DNA from: Kosakonia quasisacchari
GTDB lineage: Bacteria; Pseudomonadota; Gammaproteobacteria; Enterobacterales; Enterobacteriaceae
Assembly: GCF_004331415.1 (NCBI RefSeq)
Contig: NZ_SJOP01000005.1
Location: forward strand, 1-64,000
Reading direction: 5' to 3'
DNA length: 64,000 nt
Part shown: positions 1-8,965 of the stretch, one piece after another
Layout: every line of letters begins with the position of its first letter
Position numbering within the stretch: position 1 is the first letter of the stretch
Program-made: the position numbers and the translations under genes
Notes under the pieces: generated by a model
Told to the model about the DNA's origin: nothing
The model's database searches: none
Seen by the model: only the letters and a program-made list of their open reading frames with translations

Positions 1-66
1 CCCAAGCTGAATGACAAGCGGAAAAATGCATTTTTATTTCAATCGCTCATCTTTTCGTCATAACGG

Positions 67-633
67 CTATTTTTGGTGCTTTTTAATGGCTGCCGGCAAC
101 TCAGCAAGGCTATTAATCACCCAATCGGCGCTATTTTCAGCTTCTGGCGTGACAGGTTTACCGGTGCGTACCAGTACTTTTGTTCCTACTTGTGCGGCAG
201 ACGCCGCCTGCATATCTTCCAGCTTATCGCCAACCATATAAGAAGCAGCCATATCGATGTGCAGAAAATCGCGAGCTGATATGAGCATGCCCGGGTGCGG
301 TTTACGGCAGTCGCAGACCTGGCGGAACTCTTCTACTGTTCCCTGCGGGTGGTGTGGACAATAATAGATGCCATCCAAATCAACACCGCGATCGGCTAAA
401 GACCAGTCCATCCATTCGGTTAACGTTTCAAACTGCGCTTCGGTGAATTTGCCGCGCGCAATACCAGACTGGTTAGTCACCAGCACCAACGCATAACCCA
501 TTTCTTTCAGTTCGCGCATGGCGTCAATAACGCCATCAATAAATTCAAATTCATCAATCTCATGGACGTAGCCGTGATCAACATTAATAGTGCCATCACG
601 ATCGAGAAAAATAGCGGGTACAGACTTTGCCAC
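67..633 (-). CDS. gmhB: D-glycero-beta-D-manno-heptose 1,7-bisphosphate 7-phosphatase
   Basis: Removes the C7 phosphate of heptose bisphosphate in the ADP-heptose pathway that supplies the LPS inner core; cytosolic. The 188-residue product opens with the HAD motif FLDRDGTIN, giving nucleophile D11 and acid/base D13, and has the zinc-binding set C92, H94, C107 and C109 (CPHH and CDC segments) that defines the GmhB subgroup. Length is usual for the family. It is transcribed away from metN; the 189 nt between them hold the metN control region. In E. coli an rRNA operon lies beyond gmhB, but only 66 bases remain here and none of it is visible. Confidence 0.95.
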   Translation of the reverse strand: MAKSVPAIFLDRDGTINVDHGYVHEIDEFEFIDGVIDAMRELKEMGYALVLVTNQSGIARGKFTEAQFETLTEWMDWSLADRGVDLDGIYYCPHHPQGTVEEFRQVCDCRKPHPGMLISARDFLHIDMAASYMVGDKLEDMQAASAAQVGTKVLVRTGKPVTPEAENSADWVINSLAELPAAIKKHQK

Positions 634-722
634 GGGTTTGCTCCTGAAAAAGGCATATGTTCTTAGTATCTCATGTTTCGCTATACAGGAAAGTGCTCAT
701 CGTTGATGAGTGACATTGATTT

Positions 723-746
723 AGACGTCTGGATGCCTTACCATCC
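723..746 (+). promoter_or_regulatory. Probable MetJ operator (tandem met boxes) upstream of metN
   Basis: AGACGTCT at 723-730 is a perfect match to the 8-bp MetJ half-operator; it is followed directly by GGATGCCT (731-738) and the weaker TACCATCC. Tandem met boxes bind the MetJ-S-adenosylmethionine repressor cooperatively. The position, about 80-100 nt before metN, fits methionine repression of metNIQ as in E. coli. Confidence 0.75.
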
Positions 747-822
747 GCTCTGTTTACGGCTGTAAGTCGTCATCGGCAGAAGAAAATGCCACGGCTAACT
801 CTCATACGATAAAAATAATCTA

Positions 823-1854
823 ATGATTAAACTTTCGAATATCACCAAAGTGTTCCAGCAAGGGAACCGTACGATTCAGGCGCTGAACAACGTTAGCCTG
901 CACGTACCTGCTGGCCAAATTTATGGCGTTATTGGCGCGTCAGGTGCGGGGAAAAGTACGCTTATCCGCTGCGTGAACTTGCTTGAGCGCCCATCGCAGG
1001 GCAGCGTGCTGGTCGACGGCCAGGATCTGACGCAACTGTCAGAATCGGAATTAACCAAAGCGCGCCGCCAAATTGGCATGATCTTCCAGCACTTTAACCT
1101 GCTCTCTTCCCGAACCGTTTTCGGTAACGTTGCTTTACCGCTGGAGCTGGATAACACCTCGCGCGAAGAGATCCATCGCCGGGTGACAGAACTTCTCGAT
1201 CTGGTTGGTTTGTCAGATAAGCACGACAGCTACCCGGCTAATCTCTCTGGCGGGCAAAAACAGCGCGTCGCTATTGCACGTGCGCTAGCCAGTAACCCAA
1301 AAGTACTGCTGTGTGATGAAGCCACCAGCGCATTAGATCCAGCAACAACACGTTCTATTCTTGAACTGCTGAAGGACATTAACCGTCGCCTCGGGCTGAC
1401 CATCCTGCTCATTACGCATGAAATGGATGTGGTAAAACGCATTTGTGACTGCGTGGCGGTAATCAGCAACGGTGAGCTGATTGAGCAGGATACGGTGAGC
1501 GAAGTGTTCTCACATCCGAAAACACCGCTGGCACAGCAGTTTATACAGTCCACGCTGCACCTGGATATTCCGGAAGATTATCTGCAACGCTTACAGGCAC
1601 AACCGCAAGCGGACAGTGTGCCGATGCTGCGGATGGAGTTTACCGGTCAGTCCGTCGACGCCCCGCTGCTGTCGGAAACGGCGCGTCGTTTTAACGTGAA
1701 CAACAATATCATCAGCGCGCAGATGGATTACGCGGGCGGCGTGAAGTTCGGCATTATGTTGACCGAAATGCACGGTACGCCGGAGAATACGCAGGCGGCG
1801 ATCGCCTGGCTGCAAGAACACCACGTAAAAGTAGAGGTACTCGGTTATGTCTGA
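823..1854 (+). CDS. metN: Methionine ABC transporter ATP-binding protein
   Basis: ATPase of the MetNIQ importer for L- and D-methionine at the inner membrane. The 343-residue protein shows Walker [10 protein letters not shown] (residues 38-46), the LSGGQKQR signature near 140, and Walker [13 protein letters not shown] near 160-171, followed by a C-terminal NIL domain (about residue 265 onward) that binds methionine and inhibits transport when the cell is replete. Its end overlaps the metI start by 8 nt, so the two are probably translationally coupled. A MetJ-type operator lies upstream. Confidence 0.97.
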   Translation: MIKLSNITKVFQQGNRTIQALNNVSLHVPAGQIYGVIGASGAGKSTLIRCVNLLERPSQGSVLVDGQDLTQLSESELTKARRQIGMIFQHFNLLSSRTVFGNVALPLELDNTSREEIHRRVTELLDLVGLSDKHDSYPANLSGGQKQRVAIARALASNPKVLLCDEATSALDPATTRSILELLKDINRRLGLTILLITHEMDVVKRICDCVAVISNGELIEQDTVSEVFSHPKTPLAQQFIQSTLHLDIPEDYLQRLQAQPQADSVPMLRMEFTGQSVDAPLLSETARRFNVNNNIISAQMDYAGGVKFGIMLTEMHGTPENTQAAIAWLQEHHVKVEVLGYV

Positions 1855-2500
1855 GGCAATGATGTGGCTCTTTGCCCGCAGCATCTGGGAAACGTTATTT
1901 ATGACCTTTGCTTCAGGCTTGCTGGGTTTTGTCGTCGGTCTGCCGTTCGGCGTGCTGCTATATGTGACGCGTCCGGGTCAGATCATGCCAAACCCGGCGT
2001 TATATCGCGTGATTTCCGCGCTGGTGAACATTTTCCGTTCCATCCCGTTTATCATTTTGCTGGTATGGATGATTCCCTTTACCCGGGTAATTGTTGGCAC
2101 ATCTATTGGCCTGTATGCGGTCATCGTTCCGCTGACCGTAGGCGCCGCACCGTTTATTGCCCGCATGGTAGAAAATACCCTGCTGGAGCTGCCTGCGGGT
2201 CTGATCGAAGCATCACGCGCGATGGGCGCGACACCGATGCAGATCATTCGCAAAGTTCTGCTGCCAGAAGCGCTGCCAGGGCTGATTAACGCGGCGACCA
2301 TTACGTTGATTACTCTGGTGGGTTACTCCGCAATGGGAGGCGCGGTCGGTGCGGGTGGTTTAGGTCAGTTGGGTATCCAATATGGCTACGTGACCTACAA
2401 TCCATTAGTGATGAATACTGTACTGATATTGCTCGTGGTTCTGGTTTACTTAATTCAGTTCGCTGGCGATCGTATCGTCCGGGCTGTGACGCATAAATAA
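1847..2500 (+). CDS. metI: Methionine ABC transporter permease
   Basis: Membrane subunit of MetNIQ. The 217-residue protein has about five hydrophobic segments and, in the second half, the EAA coupling loop ([25 protein letters not shown] region, given as key residues E-A-S-R-A-x-G-A) that docks onto the MetN ATPase. The start ATG at 1847 lies inside the end of metN. metQ follows 42 nt downstream, so the three genes form one operon. Confidence 0.96.
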   Translation: MSEAMMWLFARSIWETLFMTFASGLLGFVVGLPFGVLLYVTRPGQIMPNPALYRVISALVNIFRSIPFIILLVWMIPFTRVIVGTSIGLYAVIVPLTVGAAPFIARMVENTLLELPAGLIEASRAMGATPMQIIRKVLLPEALPGLINAATITLITLVGYSAMGGAVGAGGLGQLGIQYGYVTYNPLVMNTVLILLVVLVYLIQFAGDRIVRAVTHK

Positions 2501-2542
2501 CGTTACACACAACATAACGACTCAGATAGAAAGGAAAATATC

Positions 2543-3358
2543 ATGGCTTTTAAATTCAAGACCTTTGCAGCAGTTGGTGCTCTGCTGGGTTCTCTGGCTC
2601 TGGTGGGTTGCGGTCAGGACGAAAAAGATCCGAATCACATCAAAGTCGGTGTGATTGTGGGTGCTGAACAGCAGGTTGCTGAAGTCGCGCAGAAAGTTGC
2701 TAAAGAGAAATATGGCCTGGACGTTGAGCTGGTAACCTTTAACGACTACGTGCTGCCGAACGAAGCGCTGAGTAAAGGCGACATTGACGCGAACGCCTTC
2801 CAGCATAAACCGTATCTGGATCAGCAGATCAAAGACCGTGGTTTCAAACTGGTTCCGGTTGGTAACACCTTTGTTTACCCCATCGCTGGCTACTCCAAAA
2901 AAATCAAAGCGCTGTCTGAACTGCAGGATGGTTCTCAGGTAGCGGTACCGAACGATCCAACCAACCTTGGTCGTTCTCTGTTGCTGCTGCAAAAACAAGG
3001 CCTTATTAAACTGAAAGATGGTGTAGGCCTGCTGCCATCCGTGCTGGATATCACTGAAAACCCGAAAAACCTGAAAATTGTTGAGCTGGAAGCCCCGCAA
3101 CTGCCGCGTTCTCTGGACGATGCGCAGATTGCATTGGCGGTCATCAACACCACTTACGCCAGCCAGATTGGCCTGACGCCGGAAAAAGACGGCATCTTCG
3201 TTGAAGATAAAGACTCCCCGTACGTTAACCTGATCGTCGCGCGCGAAGATAACAGAGACGCGGAAAACGTGAAGAAATTCGTCCAGGCTTACCAGTCTGA
3301 CGAAGTCAGCGAAGCGGCAAATAAAGTCTTCAACGGCGGCGCAGTGAAAGGCTGGTAA
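2543..3358 (+). CDS. metQ: Methionine-binding lipoprotein of the MetNIQ importer
   Basis: Substrate-binding component that hands methionine to MetNI. The 271-residue precursor has a lipoprotein signal peptide ending in LVGC (residues 20-23), so C23 should be lipidated and the protein tethered on the periplasmic side. The rest is a NlpA/MetQ-family binding protein (for example the conserved NDPTNLGRSLLLLQ segment). An AAGGAAA Shine-Dalgarno precedes the ATG. A GC-rich hairpin ends the operon just downstream. Confidence 0.96.
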   Translation: MAFKFKTFAAVGALLGSLALVGCGQDEKDPNHIKVGVIVGAEQQVAEVAQKVAKEKYGLDVELVTFNDYVLPNEALSKGDIDANAFQHKPYLDQQIKDRGFKLVPVGNTFVYPIAGYSKKIKALSELQDGSQVAVPNDPTNLGRSLLLLQKQGLIKLKDGVGLLPSVLDITENPKNLKIVELEAPQLPRSLDDAQIALAVINTTYASQIGLTPEKDGIFVEDKDSPYVNLIVAREDNRDAENVKKFVQAYQSDEVSEAANKVFNGGAVKGW

Positions 3359-3382
3359 TCTCCGTAGTCTGTAATATCATTC

Positions 3383-3404
3383 AAGGCGGGCGCAAGCCCG
3401 CCTT
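3383..3404 (+). terminator. Probable terminator of metNIQ
   Basis: AAGGCGGG and CCCGCCTT form a perfect 8-bp stem with a CGCAAG loop, 24 nt after the metQ stop. The tail (GTCATTTGTG) is only moderately U-rich, so termination may be partial. Confidence 0.65.
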
Positions 3405-3466
3405 GTCATTTGTGCACGCGCCTGATTCAATAAGCGGCGTTAAAAAAATTACTTCGAGGATATATT

Positions 3467-3871
3467 ATGCGTGCTTTACCGATCTGTTTATTAGCACTCA
3501 TGCTAAGCGGCTGCTCCTTGCTAAGCAGATCTCCTGTCGAACCTGTAAAAAGCACCGCAGTGGCGCCAAAAGCAGAACCAGAAAAACCGAAAGTCTCGCG
3601 CCCTGTACCTGTACGGGTCATTACGGACGCCACCGAGCTAGTGGGTAAACCGTTCCGCGATTTGGGCGAAGTCACCGGAGAATCCTGCCAGGCTACCAAC
3701 CAGGATTCTCCACCGAACATCCCCACGGCGCGTAAACGCATGCAAATCAATGCATCTAAGCTGAAAGCTAATGCGGTTCTGCAACATAGCTGCGAAGTAA
3801 CCAGCGGCACGCCGGGTTGCTACCGTCAGGCGGTTTGTGTCGGCTCTGCACTGAATATTTCGACCAAATGA
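3467..3871 (+). CDS. rcsF: Outer-membrane lipoprotein sensor of the Rcs phosphorelay
   Basis: RcsF senses LPS and peptidoglycan damage and relieves IgaA inhibition of the RcsCDB phosphorelay. The 134-residue precursor has a short signal peptide with lipobox LSGC (13-16), then a Pro/Lys-rich linker and a folded domain carrying C74, C109, C118 and C124. These are the positions of the two nested disulfides (74-118 and 109-124) known in E. coli RcsF. The stop codon overlaps the trmO start as ATGA, so trmO is probably translated by reinitiation. Confidence 0.95.
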   Translation: MRALPICLLALMLSGCSLLSRSPVEPVKSTAVAPKAEPEKPKVSRPVPVRVITDATELVGKPFRDLGEVTGESCQATNQDSPPNIPTARKRMQINASKLKANAVLQHSCEVTSGTPGCYRQAVCVGSALNISTK

Positions 3872-4575
3872 GTACATTTGCTTTCGAGCAAATCGGCGTT
3901 ATCCGCTCACCTTATAAAGAGAAGTTTGCCGTACCGCGCCAGCCAGGGCTGGTGAAACACGGCAGCGGCGAACTTCACTTGCTTCCCCCTTATAACCAGC
4001 CCGATGCCGTGCGTGGCCTTGAAGGTTTCAGCCACCTGTGGGTGCTTTTCGTTTTTCATCAAACAATGGAAGGCGGCTGGCGTCCAACCGTGCGCCCACC
4101 GCGGCTGGGGGGAAACGCGAGAATGGGGGTTTTCGCCACGCGTTCGACCTTCCGCCCTAACCCGATCGGGATGTCGCTGGTTGAGTTGCACGGCATCCGC
4201 TGTCAGAAAGATCAGGTGATTTTACAACTTGGTAGTCTTGATCTGGTCGATGGCACGCCGGTGGTGGATATCAAGCCCTATTTGCCGTTTGCTGAAGCCT
4301 TGCCGCACGCGCAAGCCAGCTACGCGCAACAGGCGCCTCCTGCTGATGTCGCCGTCACCTTTACGCCGGATGTCGAAGCGCAGCTTATTGAGCTTGAAAA
4401 GCGCTACCCGCATTTCAAAACCTTCCTGCGTGAAGTGCTGGCGCAGGATCCGCGCCCGGCTTATAAAAAAGGGGAAGAGCAGGGAAAAACCTACGCTGTC
4501 TGGCTGTTGGATTTTAACGTGCGCTGGCGCGTAACCGATGGCGGCTTTGAAGTGTTTGCGCTCGAAGCGCGCTAA
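3868..4575 (+). CDS. trmO: tRNA (N6-methyl of t6A37) methyltransferase
   Basis: TrmO (formerly YaeB/TsaA) uses S-adenosylmethionine to convert t6A37 to m6t6A37 in tRNAs for ACY codons. The ATG at 3868 is chosen because it gives the family N-terminus MSTFAFEQIGVIRSP and overlaps the rcsF stop by 4 nt; an in-frame start at 3817 lies within rcsF. The 235-residue product has the beta-barrel YaeB domain with conserved stretches such as RSTFRPNPIGMS and LDLVDGTPVVDIKPY. It is an RNA-modification enzyme in an operon with an envelope-stress sensor, with no known functional link. Confidence 0.93.
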   Translation: MSTFAFEQIGVIRSPYKEKFAVPRQPGLVKHGSGELHLLPPYNQPDAVRGLEGFSHLWVLFVFHQTMEGGWRPTVRPPRLGGNARMGVFATRSTFRPNPIGMSLVELHGIRCQKDQVILQLGSLDLVDGTPVVDIKPYLPFAEALPHAQASYAQQAPPADVAVTFTPDVEAQLIELEKRYPHFKTFLREVLAQDPRPAYKKGEEQGKTYAVWLLDFNVRWRVTDGGFEVFALEAR

Positions 4576-4687
4576 TTTTATGCCCCTCTCTTTTGGCATC
4601 TCTGCCAGGCTGATAAACTAAACCACTTTTTTCTGTGTCAGGCCTGTCTTAGGCCTGTTCCAATTGTCCAAATGGAACCGTAACAAC

Positions 4688-6406
4688 ATGCGTACTAGCC
4701 AATACTTGCTCTCCACTCTGAAGGAGACGCCTGCCGACGCCGAAGTCATCAGCCACCAGCTGATGCTGCGCGCCGGGATGATCCGCAAACTGGCCTCCGG
4801 GTTGTACACCTGGCTGCCAACCGGTTTGCGCGTTCTGAAAAAAGTCGAAAACATCGTGCGTGAAGAGATGAATAACGCCGGTGCGATTGAGGTGTCCATG
4901 CCAGTAGTGCAGCCCGCCGACCTGTGGCAGGAAAGCGGCCGCTGGGAGCAATATGGCCCGGAACTGCTGCGTTTTGTCGATCGCGGCGATCGTCCGTTTG
5001 TCCTTGGCCCAACGCATGAAGAAGTGATCACCGACCTGATTCGCAACGAGCTGAACTCCTACAAACAGCTGCCGCTGAACTTCTTCCAGATCCAGACCAA
5101 GTTCCGTGATGAAGTGCGCCCGCGTTTCGGTGTCATGCGCTCACGCGAATTCCTGATGAAAGATGCCTACTCTTTCCATACCTCTCAGGAATCGTTGCAG
5201 GAGACGTACGATGCAATGTACGCCGCCTACAGCAAAATCTTCAGCCGTATGGGTCTGGATTTCCGTGCAGTACAGGCGGATACCGGCTCGATCGGTGGTA
5301 GCGCCTCGCATGAATTCCAGGTGCTGGCGCAGAGCGGTGAAGATGATGTGATCTTCTCTGACTCTTCCGATTTTGCCGCCAACATTGAGTTTGCCGAAGC
5401 GCTGGCACCAAAAGAACCGCGCGCTGCAGCAACGCAGGAAATGACGCTGGTTGACACGCCGAACGCCAAAACCATCGCTGAGCTGGTTGAGCAGTTCAAC
5501 CTGCCGATTGAAAAAACCGTAAAAACCCTGCTGGTTAAAGCCGTTGAAGGCAGCAGCTACCCGCTGGTTGCGCTGCTGGTGCGCGGCGATCATGAGCTAA
5601 ACGAAGTTAAAGCGGAAAAACTGCCGCAGGTTGCCGCGCCGTTGACCTTCGCCACCGAAGCGGAAATCCGCGCGGTAGTGAACGCAGGTCCTGGCTCGCT
5701 CGGCCCGGTGAACATGCCGGTTCCGGTCGTGATTGACCGTACCGTTGCGGCGATGAGTGACTTCTCTGCTGGCGCGAATATTGACGGTAAACACTACTTC
5801 GGCATCAACTGGGATCGCGATGTTGTCACCCCGGAAGTAGCAGATATTCGTAATGTTGTTGCCGGCGATCCGAGCCCGGACGGCAAAGGTACGCTGCTTA
5901 TCAAACGTGGTATCGAAGTCGGTCACATCTTCCAGTTGGGCACCAAGTACTCCCAGGCGCTGAACGCCGCCGTTCAGGGCGAAGATGGTCGCAACCAGAT
6001 CCTGACGATGGGTTGCTACGGCATCGGCGTAACGCGCGTAGTGGCTGCAGCCATTGAGCAGAACAACGACGAACGTGGGATCATCTGGCCAGACGCGATT
6101 GCGCCGTTCCAGGTTGCGCTGCTGCCAATGAACATGCACAAATCTTATCGCGTGCAGGAACTGGCGGAAAAACTCTACGCCGAGCTGCGTGCGCAGGGCA
6201 TTGAAGTGCTGATGGACGATCGTAAAGAGCGCCCGGGCGTGATGTTTGCCGATATGGAACTGATTGGTATCCCGCACACGGTGGTGATTGGCGATCGCAA
6301 CCTCGACAACGACGATATCGAATACAAATACCGTCGCAATGGCGAGAAGCAACTGATCAAAACCGGGGAGATCCTCAACTATCTGGTCAAAGCCATCAAA
6401 GGCTAA
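4688..6406 (+). CDS. proS: Prolyl-tRNA synthetase
   Basis: Charges tRNA-Pro with proline; cytosolic class II synthetase. Starting at 4688 ([11 protein letters not shown]) gives 572 residues, the E. coli length; an upstream ATG at 4664 would add eight atypical residues. Motif 2 is seen as [17 protein letters not shown] (about residues 137-153) and motif 3 as [10 protein letters not shown]. Between them, roughly residues 224-407, lies the INS editing domain of the bacterial type, which deacylates mischarged Ala-tRNA-Pro. The C-terminal anticodon-binding domain is complete. A strong terminator follows within 11 nt. Confidence 0.97.
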   Translation: MRTSQYLLSTLKETPADAEVISHQLMLRAGMIRKLASGLYTWLPTGLRVLKKVENIVREEMNNAGAIEVSMPVVQPADLWQESGRWEQYGPELLRFVDRGDRPFVLGPTHEEVITDLIRNELNSYKQLPLNFFQIQTKFRDEVRPRFGVMRSREFLMKDAYSFHTSQESLQETYDAMYAAYSKIFSRMGLDFRAVQADTGSIGGSASHEFQVLAQSGEDDVIFSDSSDFAANIEFAEALAPKEPRAAATQEMTLVDTPNAKTIAELVEQFNLPIEKTVKTLLVKAVEGSSYPLVALLVRGDHELNEVKAEKLPQVAAPLTFATEAEIRAVVNAGPGSLGPVNMPVPVVIDRTVAAMSDFSAGANIDGKHYFGINWDRDVVTPEVADIRNVVAGDPSPDGKGTLLIKRGIEVGHIFQLGTKYSQALNAAVQGEDGRNQILTMGCYGIGVTRVVAAAIEQNNDERGIIWPDAIAPFQVALLPMNMHKSYRVQELAEKLYAELRAQGIEVLMDDRKERPGVMFADMELIGIPHTVVIGDRNLDNDDIEYKYRRNGEKQLIKTGEILNYLVKAIKG

Positions 6407-6416
6407 GCGACCCAAC

Positions 6417-6445
6417 AAAAAGCCCCGCAATGCGGGGCTTTTTTT
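6417..6445. terminator. Strong bidirectional terminator between proS and nlpE
   Basis: AAGCCCCGC and GCGGGGCTT form a 9-bp stem with an AAT loop, flanked by an A run on the left and seven T on the right. It terminates proS and, on the other strand, can stop nlpE transcripts. The remaining spacer up to nlpE (6446-6599) holds no gene. Confidence 0.9.
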
Positions 6446-6599
6446 ATGACTATCTGAAAACCACGTTCTGTCGTCGTAGTTAGCACCGGGATTTGGTTTT
6501 GCCTCATTGTTGTTGGATTTAAATCTAACAGGACCGGCAGACGTTTCTTCTTACGATTTCGAACCCTTCTCTGAAGGCAAATTTTTGTGGTGCTAATGC

Positions 6600-7295
6600 T
6601 TAATCATCACAGCTTTTGTCAGGGCTGAACTTACCGCGCTTATTCGTCACCAGCACTTTCTGCGCCGCACCGGTATCCGGATTTGGCTCAACGGTAAAAT
6701 GCCCTTCAACCACCAGCAGAATCGGCTTGGTTTCCGTTCCGCGCGCTGCCGCATAGTCACGCTCAAGTTGCGCATTGCTGGCTACGGTTACCTTCTTGCC
6801 AGTTGCACAATCGGTAAAGACTGCCGCATCAGCCATGTACATATACATGCCGCGCATCGCCATTGGCGTCGCCGGTAGCGAGGCTTTTACTGGCTGTAAC
6901 GTGTAGTTGAGCTGAGAAGTAATGGGATTGCCTTGCTGATCGAGCATTTCCAGCGCCTCGCCTTTGGCGCGGAAAAAGGTTTTATCACCGTGCGTATCGG
7001 TGAGAATCAATTTATCCGCCGTACGCGCCCAGTTACCATACGAGCCAAATACCGCAGGTGCTTTTCCCCCCTGATAGCGCTGGTTCATCACCCAGCTCCC
7101 GTCTTTCTCCAGAAAGAGGGATGTTTCAATCCCTTCGCAATCCGCGCAGGGCAAAACACCGCGCCAGCTTTGCTGCATCGGTTTCAACTCTTCAACTTGT
7201 GTTGGCTGTACCGTCTCAACATCGCCACGGTTGTTACAGCCGAAAAGCGCAAAGAGCGAGCACCCCGCCAGCACAGATAAAATCGCTTTTTTCAC
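6600..7295 (-). CDS. nlpE: Outer-membrane lipoprotein, Cpx pathway activator (copper homeostasis)
   Basis: NlpE (CutF) signals surface contact and lipoprotein-sorting defects to the CpxA kinase. I chose the GTG at 7295 because an AAGGA Shine-Dalgarno lies 7 nt upstream and the N-terminus VKKAILSVLAG then matches the family; another GTG at 7313 would add six residues without a better site. The 231-residue precursor has lipobox LFGC with lipidated C20, the CADC motif of the N-terminal domain, and two late cysteines (VFTDC and KSCDD) that form the regulatory disulfide in E. coli NlpE. Length is close to the E. coli 236. Confidence 0.9.
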   Translation of the reverse strand: MKKAILSVLAGCSLFALFGCNNRGDVETVQPTQVEELKPMQQSWRGVLPCADCEGIETSLFLEKDGSWVMNQRYQGGKAPAVFGSYGNWARTADKLILTDTHGDKTFFRAKGEALEMLDQQGNPITSQLNYTLQPVKASLPATPMAMRGMYMYMADAAVFTDCATGKKVTVASNAQLERDYAAARGTETKPILLVVEGHFTVEPNPDTGAAQKVLVTNKRGKFSPDKSCDD

Positions 7296-7330
7296 ACTCG
7301 ATTCCTTATGCACAATTCTGTTAGTACCCG

Positions 7331-7753
7331 TCAGCTTTCACGACCACGAACTTTGCCGCGTAACGCTTTTACCGACGACTTTTGCGCCTTGCCCGATAAC
7401 CGACGCTCTTTCGATGCGCGGGTTGGGCGCGTTGCCCGACGGCTTTTTTGCACGACAGTTAATTCTTTTATTAACGCCACCAGGCGTGCGATTGCCGCTT
7501 CGCGGTTCATCTCCTGGCTGCGGTACTCCTGTGCTTTTATCACCACCCAGCCTTCGCTGCTGATCAGATGGTGCGACGCTTCCAGTAAACGCGCCTTGTA
7601 GTACTCTGGCAGGCTTGAAGCCCGGATGTCAAAACGCAGGTGGATCGCCGTTGAGCTCTTATTGACATGTTGACCACCCGCGCCCTGTGCCCGCACAGCC
7701 GTGATCTCCAGCTCTTCTTCGGCAATAGAGACTGAACGAGAGATCTCAATCAT
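7331..7753 (-). CDS. arfB: Alternative ribosome-rescue factor B (peptidyl-tRNA hydrolase)
   Basis: ArfB (YaeJ) releases nascent peptides from ribosomes stalled on truncated mRNA. The 140-residue protein has the class I release-factor catalytic motif [11 protein letters not shown] with GGQ at residues 26-28, and ends in the Lys/Arg-rich tail ([16 protein letters not shown] region) that enters the empty mRNA channel. The start overlaps the yaeQ stop by 4 nt (ATGA), so the pair is co-transcribed and probably translationally coupled. nlpE begins 35 nt after the stop. Confidence 0.94.
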   Translation of the reverse strand: MIEISRSVSIAEEELEITAVRAQGAGGQHVNKSSTAIHLRFDIRASSLPEYYKARLLEASHHLISSEGWVVIKAQEYRSQEMNREAAIARLVALIKELTVVQKSRRATRPTRASKERRLSGKAQKSSVKALRGKVRGRES

Positions 7754-8295
7754 TGCGGCTGCCAGGCTTCGAGATGGATTTCCATATTCTGGCTATCATC
7801 CGATAACCAGATAGCACCATCCTGCAATGTGGCTTGCAGCGTCATCGTGCGATCGCTGGCAAACGCACTCAAACGGGCTAGCTGCGCATCATCCAGATAC
7901 CAGATGCGCAGATTGCTAAATGCCGCGCAGCGCGACTGATTCTGCTGCCACCAGATCTGCGCGGCACGGGAATTATAGGTAAAAAGCGCGACCTCTTTCG
8001 CCTGCGAGCAGGCTTTCTTCAGCCGTTTTTCATCCGGCAATCCCAGTTCAATCCACAGATCGATCCCCAGATAATCATTGCGTAGCCAGAGTTCCGGTTC
8101 ATCGTCAGCGCTGAGGCCGCGGGTAAATTGCAGGCGTTCATCCGCATATTTCATCCACGCCAGCAGGCGCAGCATCATGCGTTCTTGCGTCTCGGAAGGA
8201 TGGCGAGCCAGCGTCAGCGTTGCATCTAAAAACTGATTACGATCCAAATCAGCCACGTTCACCGTCGCTTTATAAATTGTCGCTTTTAATGCCAT
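7750..8295 (-). CDS. yaeQ: YaeQ family protein (PD-(D/E)XK-like fold, function unknown)
   Basis: The 181-residue product belongs to the YaeQ family; crystal structures of family members show a variant of the PD-(D/E)XK nuclease fold, but no substrate is established. Visible conserved features are the N-terminal [19 protein letters not shown] strand region, [18 protein letters not shown] in the middle, and the C-terminal MEIHLEAWQ. No signal peptide or membrane segment. It is the first gene of a two-gene unit with arfB, which hints at a role near translation quality control; that link is inference only. Confidence 0.88.
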   Translation of the reverse strand: MALKATIYKATVNVADLDRNQFLDATLTLARHPSETQERMMLRLLAWMKYADERLQFTRGLSADDEPELWLRNDYLGIDLWIELGLPDEKRLKKACSQAKEVALFTYNSRAAQIWWQQNQSRCAAFSNLRIWYLDDAQLARLSAFASDRTMTLQATLQDGAIWLSDDSQNMEIHLEAWQPQ

Positions 8296-8384
8296 ATCAC
8301 CGCTCCTTCATAAAATGGTCGCTATTGTAGCGAATATAAGCATAAAGCGCTGTTATCTCTTGTCGCAGTGGGTATTCATCGCCC

Positions 8385-8413
8385 TGATAATGATTAACAA
8401 GCTGTGGTATAGT
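8385..8413 (+). promoter_or_regulatory. Probable extended -10 promoter for yaeP-rof
   Basis: TGG directly followed by TATAGT (8408-8413) is an extended -10 element; the -35 is weak (TGATAA at 8385-8390, 17-nt spacer). It lies in the 195-nt divergent gap between yaeQ and yaeP, about 78 nt before the yaeP start. Confidence 0.5.
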
Positions 8414-8490
8414 CACCTTGCTAAACAGAGTTTAACTTCGTAGGCTTAGTGTTATCTCACAGTAAAGTCAGGTTGCTGACAGGAGGTGAT

Positions 8491-8691
8491 GTGAACAATT
8501 ATTGTGAGTTAGTACGCAGACGTTATGCGGAAATCGCCAGCGGAGATTTAGGGTATATCCCGGATGCGCTGGGGTGCGTGTTGAAAGTGCTGAATGAAAT
8601 GGCGTCGGATGACACCCTTTCAGAGTCGGTCAGGGAAAAGGCGGCATATGCTGCCGCGAACTTACTGGTGAGCGATTATGTCAATGAATGA
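8491..8691 (+). CDS. yaeP: Small conserved protein YaeP (UPF0253)
   Basis: A 66-residue cytosolic protein of unknown function, conserved in enterobacteria. The start is the GTG at 8491: a perfect AGGAGGT Shine-Dalgarno ends 4 nt before it, and the product then has the E. coli YaeP length and N-terminal [18 protein letters not shown] more distant upstream start at 8449 would add 14 unrelated residues. The gene end overlaps rof, so yaeP and rof form a coupled pair; whether YaeP affects Rho inhibition by Rof is unknown. Confidence 0.88.
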   Translation: MNNYCELVRRRYAEIASGDLGYIPDALGCVLKVLNEMASDDTLSESVREKAAYAAANLLVSDYVNE

Positions 8692-8938
8692 TGCCTATCA
8701 ACCCATCAACTGTGATGACTATGACAACCTTGAACTCGCCTGCCAGCATCATCTTTTATTGAAGCTGGAAATGAAAGACGGCGAGGTGCTCAGCGCCAAA
8801 GCCAACGATTTAGTCTCACGTAAAAATGTGGAGTATCTGGTGGTTGATGTCGCAGGTGCAGCGCGCGAACTGCGTCTCGATAAAATTGCCAGCTTCAGCC
8901 ATCCTGAAATCGGCACCGTTGTGGTGAGCGAGTCCTGA
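8684..8938 (+). CDS. rof: Rho-binding antiterminator
   Basis: Rof (YaeO) binds the RNA-binding domain of Rho and blocks Rho-dependent termination. The 84-residue protein matches the family from [23 protein letters not shown] to the end ([15 protein letters not shown] region); it folds as an Sm-like barrel in E. coli. I use the ATG at 8684, giving the E. coli length; another ATG at 8678 adds only two residues. Both lie inside the 3' end of yaeP, so translation is probably coupled. The gene converges with tilS, 27 nt away. Confidence 0.92.
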   Translation: MNDAYQPINCDDYDNLELACQHHLLLKLEMKDGEVLSAKANDLVSRKNVEYLVVDVAGAARELRLDKIASFSHPEIGTVVVSES

Positions 8939-8965
8939 CATTTTGCGGGCAGCGCCTGTTGCCCG

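Noticed and set aside
1..66. rRNA operon at the left edge
   Set aside because: E. coli has rrnH beyond gmhB, but the 66 bases present show no rRNA or promoter sequence, so nothing can be claimed.
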